From an uncultured Lachnospiraceae bacterium (GTDB lineage: Bacteria > Bacillota > Clostridia > Lachnospirales > Lachnospiraceae): 8,573 nt of DNA. Of this stretch, positions 1-5,682 are shown in pieces. The DNA is taken from contig CADBRG010000008.1 of assembly GCA_902797015.1 (NCBI GenBank), positions 1 to 8,573 of the forward strand, written 5' to 3'. The first letter of the stretch is position 1. Each line of letters opens with the position of its first letter. The notes under the pieces are model-generated. The model did not search any database. It saw only the letters and a program-made list of their open reading frames with translations, and was not told the DNA's origin. The position numbers and the translations under genes were made by a program.

Positions 1-36
1 AAATCTTTGTTTTTACTTTGAAATGATGTTCAAACG

Positions 37-68
37 AAAAAGCGCTCTAGGATGTGTATCCTAGAGCG
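37..68 (-). terminator. Rho-independent terminator of the minus-strand operon
   Basis: An 11-bp perfect inverted repeat (43-53 with 58-68, arm CGCTCTAGGAT) closes a 4-nt loop. Read on the minus strand it is followed after one C by five T residues (complement of 37-41). It lies 56 nt beyond the rubredoxin stop, where the minus-strand operon should end. Confidence 0.85.
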
Positions 69-85
69 GCTTTGTCTTCAGTCTG

Positions 86-112
86 AGAATCCGGCACTAA
101 GCCGGATTCTTT
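86..112 (+). terminator. Second hairpin, possible plus-strand terminator
   Basis: A 10-bp stem (86-95 with 101-110, core GAATCCGGC) encloses the 5-nt loop ACTAA. Read on the plus strand it is followed by a short, interrupted T run (TTTGCTTTG). On the minus strand no T run follows, so it is either a weak terminator for a convergent gene entering from the left or an mRNA 3'-end stabilising hairpin for the rubredoxin transcript. The hairpin is certain; its role is not. Confidence 0.5.
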
Positions 113-123
113 GCTTTGTGTAA

Positions 124-285
124 TTAGTCTACCGGGCTGAACTCATCCTTGCCCATTCCGCACAGAGGGCATTCCCAATCGTCCGGAAGCTCCTCAAACG
201 GTGTGCCCGGAGCGATTCCGTTATCCGGATCTCCCTCAGCCGGATCGTAAATATAACCACATGGTCCGCATTCATACTTCTGCAT
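124..285 (-). CDS. Rubredoxin
   Basis: A 53-residue one-iron electron carrier of the cytoplasm. The two iron-binding knuckles are visible: C6-x-x-C9-G followed by YIYDP, and C39-P-L-C42-G. Between them is the usual PGTPFEELPDDW stretch that supplies the conserved aromatic core (Y4, Y11, Y13, F30, W37, F49). Length is exactly that of classical clostridial rubredoxins. The start at 285 is chosen over a reading that continues upstream to 342, because an ideal AAGGAGG site (complement of 294-300) sits 8 nt before it and the extra residues match nothing in the family. It is the last gene of the minus-strand operon, 16 nt after the sulfotransferase. In anaerobes rubredoxin typically feeds electrons to oxygen- or peroxide-detoxifying enzymes. 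No such redox partner is encoded here, so its link to the other operon genes is unknown. Confidence 0.96.
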   Translation of the reverse strand: MQKYECGPCGYIYDPAEGDPDNGIAPGTPFEELPDDWECPLCGMGKDEFSPVD

Positions 286-301
286 CTTAAAATCCTCCTT
301 T

Positions 302-1423
302 TTATTCAGTCCCCAGTTGCATCTCATATCCGTAATAGTCAAAGTAGAATTTCAGCTTATTATTTACTTTCCGACGAATGCGGTCTTCCATCTCGAAGTG
401 ATTCTTCTGATAATTCTTCTGACTCTCCAGATACTTCTCAAAATAAGGGCGTGCATTCTCGAAACCGCCCAAACCGAGCTTCGTGTAGATTTCTTCCAGA
501 CCGGATAACGGATCCTCGCAGAAATCTTCGTATTTAACATCGATCCGGTCTTTCTCAGGCATCGCCTCAAGTTCCCGGATTGCCTTTTTATAAACCTTTG
601 CCATCAGATTGATCGCAACGTTTTCAATCACTTCCGGCGGCGCCGGTTTGTTCAGGCAAAACAGATTCATCTCTTTCTGGAACATATTGATCGTCGAAAG
701 GATGACTGTATACGGATCTCTGTAAATATTGATAAATTTAGAACCCGGATAGCAACGCTTCAGCTCTCCGATTCTGCATGTGTTTTCAGGACTCTTTAAT
801 ACGAGCTGTTTCCCACCTTTGATATAAGTTACCTTCCGAAGGATGTAATCGTATGCTCTGCGCCATTCTTTACGCTTTTCGGGGCGTTGTTCATCAATAA
901 ATGCTGTACTGATGTACTTCGTACCTTTTCCGCCATTTGGAAATACGAGCATATGACTGATGGCCTGTGTGGAAATGGTTGCCTGCGCAAACACCTCCTC
1001 CATCGGAAGATCCGTCGTATATTCCAGATTATCCATCGGTCTTGTACCTGCGAGGAATTTACCGATAAACTTATTTAACGCTTTCCCCATCAGAATACTG
1101 TTCGAAAATGTAACCGTGTTTACAGGATCAAACCATGCAAACTGCGGATCTCTTGAAAGCAGGTTCTGTAAAAAGGTCGTACCCGATCGCCAGAATCCGA
1201 CAATATATATCGGATGCTTTTTGATCTTTGTCCGTCGGATCTTATCATCATACAGGAATCTTTCCAATGCTGCCGGCGGAGCCATTAAAGCGCTGACCAG
1301 CGTCATAAACTCTGCCTGTCTGCGATGTTCCGGACTGACCGGATTCTGCTTCATCAGCTTGATCCAGTTATCCAGTCGGCAGCCCATCAGGTTATGAGAC
1401 AATGTGATCTTATTTGAAGCCAT
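302..1423 (-). CDS. PAPS-dependent sulfotransferase family protein
   Basis: A 373-residue soluble protein of the sulfotransferase superfamily, which moves a sulfo group from 3'-phosphoadenosine 5'-phosphosulfate to a hydroxyl or amine. The 5'-phosphosulfate loop is PIYIVGFWRSGTTF (residues 71-84). The 3'-phosphate-binding region is NIYRDPYTVILST with R235 and S243. Other typical elements are LVLKSPENT (207-215), the PMEE cluster near 140-143 that may hold the catalytic base, and the VKYEDF motif (296-301). No signal peptide or membrane segment is seen, so it acts in the cytoplasm. A TAGGAG site (complement of 1431-1436) lies 7 nt before the start. It follows the lipoprotein gene by 23 nt. The acceptor cannot be read from the sequence; polysaccharide, glycolipid and carrier-bound metabolite are all possible. 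Family assignment is firm, substrate unknown. Confidence 0.9.
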   Translation of the reverse strand: MASNKITLSHNLMGCRLDNWIKLMKQNPVSPEHRRQAEFMTLVSALMAPPAALERFLYDDKIRRTKIKKHPIYIVGFWRSGTTFLQNLLSRDPQFAWFDPVNTVTFSNSILMGKALNKFIGKFLAGTRPMDNLEYTTDLPMEEVFAQATISTQAISHMLVFPNGGKGTKYISTAFIDEQRPEKRKEWRRAYDYILRKVTYIKGGKQLVLKSPENTCRIGELKRCYPGSKFINIYRDPYTVILSTINMFQKEMNLFCLNKPAPPEVIENVAINLMAKVYKKAIRELEAMPEKDRIDVKYEDFCEDPLSGLEEIYTKLGLGGFENARPYFEKYLESQKNYQKNHFEMEDRIRRKVNNKLKFYFDYYGYEMQLGTE

Positions 1424-1446
1424 TTTGTAACTCCTAATCTGTATCT

Positions 1447-2652
1447 TTATTCGTCCTGATCAAATACCAGAAACAGTACATTATGATCAGAATTCTCGAC
1501 ATACTGGACTTTTGTCATACCAAAACAATAATCCATTATATGGTAATCTTCAAGGAAATATTGCATCGCCTGCTCATAAAGTTCTTCATTTGCAAACTTG
1601 ATCTGCACAGATCCCTGATCGTTATCATATGCGTCTTTGATCTTGTGCCCGATCTCATCGGCATCCCATTCCGGGAAATATAAGTCTTCATGAATATAGT
1701 AATTATCTTTTGTTGCCGTACAGTCAGGCAGTGCAATGACATCAGAAGGTGTCCGTGTTTTCAGGATCGTCTCTGAATCGGCACCCATAAACGTATAATC
1801 TATGAACTTTTCCGATAGATCACTTTCCTCATCGTTCATGTAATATGTAAACTGAGAATTCCCCCATGTCAGATCAATATAATAATAATCACCATCCATT
1901 TGAACAAGATTCCAGGAATGGTTCCCATCCTCTGTAACACCTTCGATGGTTGTACAGGGGATTCCAAGCCGATTTAACAGATATTGTGCCCCATAGGCAT
2001 AGCCCTGACAGACAGTCCGGCGCAAAAGAAATGTGCTGATGATATTCTGATTGTTCTCTGCACTCTTATCATAGTCCACTGCATCGATCAGCGTATTATA
2101 AACATAAAGAACTTTGTCATAATCAGAACCGTCAACTGGTGCATCAGCAAGCAAACGTTCTACTTCCTGATCGATCTGTTCCTGCAGCTGCTCCTGTTCT
2201 TCTTTCGTAACAGAAAACTCAGGCGTAAAACTGATCTCTTTGATCTCGTCTTTTCTGTTTGAATATGTCACATAGGAAAACTTCTGAAACCAGAAATATT
2301 CACAATGATCATATCGCACAGCCTGATATGCTTCCTCCATCACGGACAGATCCGTTGTGGAAAGCTCTGTTTCTTCTGCCCTGGATTCAATCGCATTGAC
2401 GATTTCATTATAAACCGTCTTTGTTTCATCATCCAGTTGATCGTAGGCATAATGATAAGACGTGTCCTGAGCTGTTTCTGCAACATCTCCGGAATCAGCA
2501 TCCTCAGTCGGTTCTTCCTGCGAAACAACAGAACTTGACTGTGATTCCTCTGATCGTGTCCCGGAATCCCAGATGCTGCATCCTCCAAATACCAGCAGGA
2601 TGGATACCGTCAGTATTAAAATGCAAATCTTTTTACCTGAAAATTTCTTCAT
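1447..2652 (-). CDS. Lipoprotein with transglutaminase-like (cysteine protease fold) domain
   Basis: A 401-residue exported protein. The N-terminus is a lipoprotein signal: basic MKKFSGKK, hydrophobic stretch 9-22, lipobox VFGGC with C25 as the lipidated residue. An acidic, Ser/Glu-rich tether (about 30-65) follows. The transglutaminase-like core carries a full catalytic triad in order: C215 in TVCQGYA, H245 in GNHSWN, D260 in YYIDLTWG. Residues 146-170 are Glu/Gln-rich and may form a coiled coil. The C-terminal 110 residues match no family I recognise. Bacterial members of this fold act as peptidases, cross-linkers or amide-forming enzymes on the cell surface. The start codon follows the decarboxylase stop after one base (TAATATG) and has no clear Shine-Dalgarno sequence in the preceding 20 nt, so translation is probably coupled to the upstream gene. 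Substrate unknown. Confidence 0.9.
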   Translation of the reverse strand: MKKFSGKKICILILTVSILLVFGGCSIWDSGTRSEESQSSSVVSQEEPTEDADSGDVAETAQDTSYHYAYDQLDDETKTVYNEIVNAIESRAEETELSTTDLSVMEEAYQAVRYDHCEYFWFQKFSYVTYSNRKDEIKEISFTPEFSVTKEEQEQLQEQIDQEVERLLADAPVDGSDYDKVLYVYNTLIDAVDYDKSAENNQNIISTFLLRRTVCQGYAYGAQYLLNRLGIPCTTIEGVTEDGNHSWNLVQMDGDYYYIDLTWGNSQFTYYMNDEESDLSEKFIDYTFMGADSETILKTRTPSDVIALPDCTATKDNYYIHEDLYFPEWDADEIGHKIKDAYDNDQGSVQIKFANEELYEQAMQYFLEDYHIMDYCFGMTKVQYVENSDHNVLFLVFDQDE

Positions 2653-2653
2653 A

Positions 2654-3841
2654 TTACATAGATGGTAAATTCATCCGCCATGTATCAATGCGATCACGGA
2701 GCAGGATTAACGAACCATCTTCCTTCAGCATCCAGACCTTCGGCATATCACGGCTCAGGAACACTGCCATACCTTCCATGACGGAATATGCACCTGTCCG
2801 GTGAAATACAAGCAGATCATTGATCTTAAGATCTGTAAACATCGCGTTGCGTGCGATGACATCCGCCGTTGTGCAAAGGCTTCCGCATAATGTCCACGGT
2901 TCTTTCGTATCAGCATCTTCGGCAACGATTTTGCCTTCAGATACGTGTGTGATCACCGGAACCTGCATGCCCTGCAGCTGACCATCATATTTTAACTGGT
3001 GAAGGCCTCCGTCAAGAACGGCATAATTGATCTCTTCGTTCGTCTTTGCATCGATCACCCTTGAAATGTAATAACCGCAGGGAGCAGCAAAGAAACGGCC
3101 CATTTCAACCGTCAGATGTGCCTTTTCTCCCAATGCTTGGATGTCAGGTGCGATCGCCATCAGACGCTCTTTTTCTGATTCGTCTGCATCGTTGCGGAAA
3201 TAATCGACAGAAAGACCGGTACCGTATTCGATACGTTCGATCGTAAAACCTTCCTCTGCAAGGACACGATCCGTGAATTCAGACAGCATTGCAAGCTCTT
3301 TTTGAATCTCCTTCGGCTTCCGCTTCTGTGTACCACTGAAGAAATGGATGCCGCGGATACAGATTTCCGGATGCTCTGCACGATCACGGATGATGGAAAG
3401 AAGTTCTTCCTCAGACATACCGAACTGGCTGCCTGCTGTCAGACGGATCAGTACATCAACTGTCTTGCCTGCTTCTTTCGCAGCCTGTGTGATCCATGCA
3501 AAATGCTGCATGCTTTCGATCGTCAGTACACCGGCGCCATAGCGAACTGCCTCACGCACTTCATCGAGTGCTTTGTTGACACCGGAGAAAATGATCATCT
3601 CAGGCGGCATGGACAGTGCTTTGCAGATTTCCAGCTCACCGGGACTGCAGACCTCAATCTTGGAAAATGCCGACGGCAATACTGAGAGCAGAAACGGATT
3701 TGCCTTAATGGAAAAGCAAAGGTCAACATGCTCTCCGAATGCTTCCTTCACAAGTGCTGCACGTTCTGCAAATTTCTTTTCTGAAAAAACATAGGAAGGC
3801 GACCCCGTCATTTCAGAGATCGCCGCAAAATCTAAACTCAT
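2654..3841 (-). CDS. Type III (alanine racemase/ODC fold) PLP-dependent decarboxylase
   Basis: A 395-residue homologue of diaminopimelate/ornithine decarboxylases, which remove the alpha-carboxylate of an amino acid through a PLP Schiff base. The PLP lysine is K46 in FSIKANP. The barrel continues with the GSQFGM loop (137-142), GIHFFSGTQ (164-172), the phosphate-binding YGTGL (206-210) and EMGR (246-249). The C-terminal beta domain carries LCGSLCTTAD with C323 and D327, equivalent to the catalytic CxxxD of this fold, and TGAYS (349-353). Two changes stand out: EMGR instead of the usual EPGR, and HFFSGTQ instead of HFHIGSQ. These argue against a standard LysA. It starts 15 nt after the carrier-protein stop, with GGAG (complement of 3849-3852) 7 nt upstream. 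Next to a ligase and a carrier protein it may act on a carrier-bound amino acid, as BtrK does. That is inference. Confidence 0.88.
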   Translation of the reverse strand: MSLDFAAISEMTGSPSYVFSEKKFAERAALVKEAFGEHVDLCFSIKANPFLLSVLPSAFSKIEVCSPGELEICKALSMPPEMIIFSGVNKALDEVREAVRYGAGVLTIESMQHFAWITQAAKEAGKTVDVLIRLTAGSQFGMSEEELLSIIRDRAEHPEICIRGIHFFSGTQKRKPKEIQKELAMLSEFTDRVLAEEGFTIERIEYGTGLSVDYFRNDADESEKERLMAIAPDIQALGEKAHLTVEMGRFFAAPCGYYISRVIDAKTNEEINYAVLDGGLHQLKYDGQLQGMQVPVITHVSEGKIVAEDADTKEPWTLCGSLCTTADVIARNAMFTDLKINDLLVFHRTGAYSVMEGMAVFLSRDMPKVWMLKEDGSLILLRDRIDTWRMNLPSM

Positions 3842-3856
3842 ATATATTCTCCACTC

Positions 3857-4084
3857 CTACTCTTCCATCAGACGCTCGATCAGTGCCCAGATTGCTTCTG
3901 CGGAATTAAAGTTGTCCGGAATCAGATCATTCGGCTTGATTTTGATGTCAAATTCCTCATCGATTGATCCGACCAGAGACATAATATCAAATGAATCAAG
4001 GATACCGTCTGCGATCAGACCTTTTTCCTCTTCAAAATCTACATCCGGACGCAGCTCCTCTAAGATTTCCATTAACTCTTCCAT
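3857..4084 (-). CDS. Stand-alone acyl/aminoacyl carrier protein
   Basis: A 75-residue, strongly acidic four-helix carrier protein. The phosphopantetheine attachment site is S31 in DGILDSFDIMSLV, which resembles the LDSF form found in DltC-type and NRPS-type discrete carriers more than the DSLD form of fatty-acid ACP. Helix I (1-12), the loop with the attachment serine at the start of helix II, and a C-terminal helix (about 62-75) can be placed. An AAAGGGG site (complement of 4091-4097) lies 6 nt before the ATG. It sits 20 nt after the adenylation enzyme, its expected loading partner, and 15 nt before the decarboxylase. A phosphopantetheinyl transferase must be supplied from elsewhere. The cargo is not known from sequence; an amino acid is favoured because of the neighbours. 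Confidence 0.92.
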   Translation of the reverse strand: MEELMEILEELRPDVDFEEEKGLIADGILDSFDIMSLVGSIDEEFDIKIKPNDLIPDNFNSAEAIWALIERLMEE

Positions 4085-4104
4085 CGTTTTCCCCTTTCTT
4101 ATAT

Positions 4105-5610
4105 CTATTTAAATTGTTTCTCTAACGATTTTCTGTCAAGCTTTCCATTCGGCAGATGTGGAAGCTCTTCCATATTGATGACTTTTCTCGGCACCATAAA
4201 TGCCGGCATGTTTGCTCTGAAATACAGTGCGATCTCTTTCGGCTTAACCTCACCTGAATAAAAGAGATACAGCAAGGATTTTTCCTTTTGATACAATGCA
4301 CTGCATTCTGTGATACCCGGGATCTTCTGCGCTGTCATCTCGATCTCATCCAGCTCAATCCGGTGACCCATATGCTTGATCTGACGGTCCTTTCTGCCAA
4401 GGAACCAAAGGATCCCTTCTTCATCAAACTTTCCGAGATCACCTGTACGGTAGATCGTCTCGGGATAGTTTGGATTCAGCGGATTCTGGATAAAGCTTTT
4501 TGCCGTGATCTCCGGTGCGCCGTAATAACCAAGCGCAAGCGCCGGACCTGTTACACAGATCTCTCCGATTTCTCCGGTCTCGGGTGTCTGATTCTCTTCA
4601 TTTAACAAAAGAATCTGATAATGTTTATAAGGCACACCAATCGGGAGTACGGTATCTTCTGTTACTTTATCATGGATCGTGTAATAAGTACAGGATCCTG
4701 TTGCCTCTGTCGGCCCGTACTGGTTAATAAATACGGTATCCGGCAGATTCTCCTGCCATTCTTTCAGGCAGACAGATGAAATAACGGATCCGGAAAATAC
4801 AACACAACGCAATTTCTCCGGTTTGCTTTCGCTAAAGCCATCCAGTCTGGCCGGCAGCTCAATACCTGCGGTGCTCCAGCAGATCACGGTGACACCATGT
4901 CTGTTCATGGTCTCAAACAAAAGCTTCGGCTGTGCAAATTCATTTTTCGGAAGGATCACCGTCTCTGCACCGGTTAAGAGCGGCAGATAAATATCACGGA
5001 TCGCTGCGATATAATCTAACGGGGACTGATTTCCCAGAACATCTTCGCCGGTCATATGGATCACTTCCTGTAATCCGTCAATATAGCACATCAGCGATTC
5101 ATGAGATGTGATGACGCCTTTCGGCACACCTGTTGAACCAGATGTAAAAATTGCATATAACGGTGCCTTACCGGTCATGTTGGATACAGCCTTTGTCAAA
5201 GCTGCTTCATTTACCGGTGTGTCAATGATATCCTCAAGGATCAGCATCTTTCCGGAAAAGGAAAGCCCCTGGGCTTTTTCCAGGTTTTCCCTGTCAACGA
5301 TCATTACTTTTGCTTCAATTACGGAAAGGATCTGGTTCAGTCTGGTATCCGGCATCGTGGCGTCCATCGGTGCGTAAAAGCATCCGGCACGGACCACACC
5401 AAAAAAGCATGGCGGCGTCATAACGCTTCTTCCCGTAAGTACCGCTACCGCCTCCTGCGGTTTCACATATTCTGTCAGGCAGCTTCCGACTGCCCGTGAA
5501 ATCCCAGCAGCTTCAGCAAATGTGATCGTCTGATCTTCATCCCTGTAAGCAACCTTATCCTGATAGTTTACTTCTGCCTGATCAAGCCATGTAAGAATTG
5601 ATTTTTCCAT
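4105..5610 (-). CDS. Stand-alone amino-acid adenylation enzyme / AMP-forming ligase (DltA/NRPS A-domain type)
   Basis: A 501-residue ANL-superfamily enzyme that activates a carboxylate with ATP and passes it to a carrier-protein thiol. Core motifs in order: A3 TSGSTGVPKG (156-165), A4 region SPLDYIAAIRD with D199 at the place of the amino-group-binding aspartate of NRPS A domains, A5 YGPTEAT (298-304), A7 YRTGDLG (387-393), A8 GRKDRQIKHMGHRIE (405-419), and A10 PNGKLDRKSL with catalytic K490. Length matches DltA (about 500). No fused condensation, carrier or thioesterase domain is present, so the separate carrier protein 20 nt downstream is the likely acceptor. The start at 5610 has AGGGAAG 3 nt upstream (complement of 5614-5620). 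A longer reading from a TTG at 5682 is rejected because that TTG is part of a promoter -35 box. The amino acid activated is undetermined. Confidence 0.92.
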   Translation of the reverse strand: MEKSILTWLDQAEVNYQDKVAYRDEDQTITFAEAAGISRAVGSCLTEYVKPQEAVAVLTGRSVMTPPCFFGVVRAGCFYAPMDATMPDTRLNQILSVIEAKVMIVDRENLEKAQGLSFSGKMLILEDIIDTPVNEAALTKAVSNMTGKAPLYAIFTSGSTGVPKGVITSHESLMCYIDGLQEVIHMTGEDVLGNQSPLDYIAAIRDIYLPLLTGAETVILPKNEFAQPKLLFETMNRHGVTVICWSTAGIELPARLDGFSESKPEKLRCVVFSGSVISSVCLKEWQENLPDTVFINQYGPTEATGSCTYYTIHDKVTEDTVLPIGVPYKHYQILLLNEENQTPETGEIGEICVTGPALALGYYGAPEITAKSFIQNPLNPNYPETIYRTGDLGKFDEEGILWFLGRKDRQIKHMGHRIELDEIEMTAQKIPGITECSALYQKEKSLLYLFYSGEVKPKEIALYFRANMPAFMVPRKVINMEELPHLPNGKLDRKSLEKQFK

Positions 5611-5653
5611 AGTCTTCCCTATCTGTTCTATATTTTCGTTTTCATTTATCCGA

Positions 5654-5682
5654 ATTATAAAAGTAGGATACTCAGTTGTCAA
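5654..5682 (-). promoter_or_regulatory. Consensus SigA promoter for the ligase-to-rubredoxin operon
   Basis: On the minus strand TTGACA (complement of 5677-5682) and TATAAT (complement of 5654-5659) are separated by exactly 17 nt, a 12/12 match to the housekeeping consensus. The clpX stop codon (5672-5674) lies in the spacer. Transcription would start near 5647, giving a leader of about 37 nt before the ligase start. This makes the six downstream genes transcribable without clpX. Confidence 0.85.

Noticed and set aside
960..1397. 145-residue open frame on the plus strand
   Set aside because: It is a shadow of the sulfotransferase gene, with no domain and no promoter or ribosome site.
3302..3685. 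127-residue open frame on the plus strand
   Set aside because: Antisense to the decarboxylase, which has all its catalytic motifs; composition is unlike a real protein.
2654..3841. Calling the PLP enzyme LysA (diaminopimelate decarboxylase)
   Set aside because: The fold fits, but the EPGR and HFHIGSQ motifs are altered and the context is a ligase/carrier operon rather than lysine synthesis.
4105..5610. Reading the ligase and carrier protein as a true dltA-dltC pair
   Set aside because: The motif surroundings differ from DltA, no DltB or DltD homologue is present, and a decarboxylase follows. A D-alanylation role is not supported by this window.
5611..5682. Extended N-terminus of the adenylation enzyme from a TTG at 5682
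   Set aside because: The TTG is the first part of a perfect -35 box, so it would not be in the mRNA from that promoter. The extra 24 residues resemble no family N-terminus, and the ATG at 5610 has a good ribosome site.
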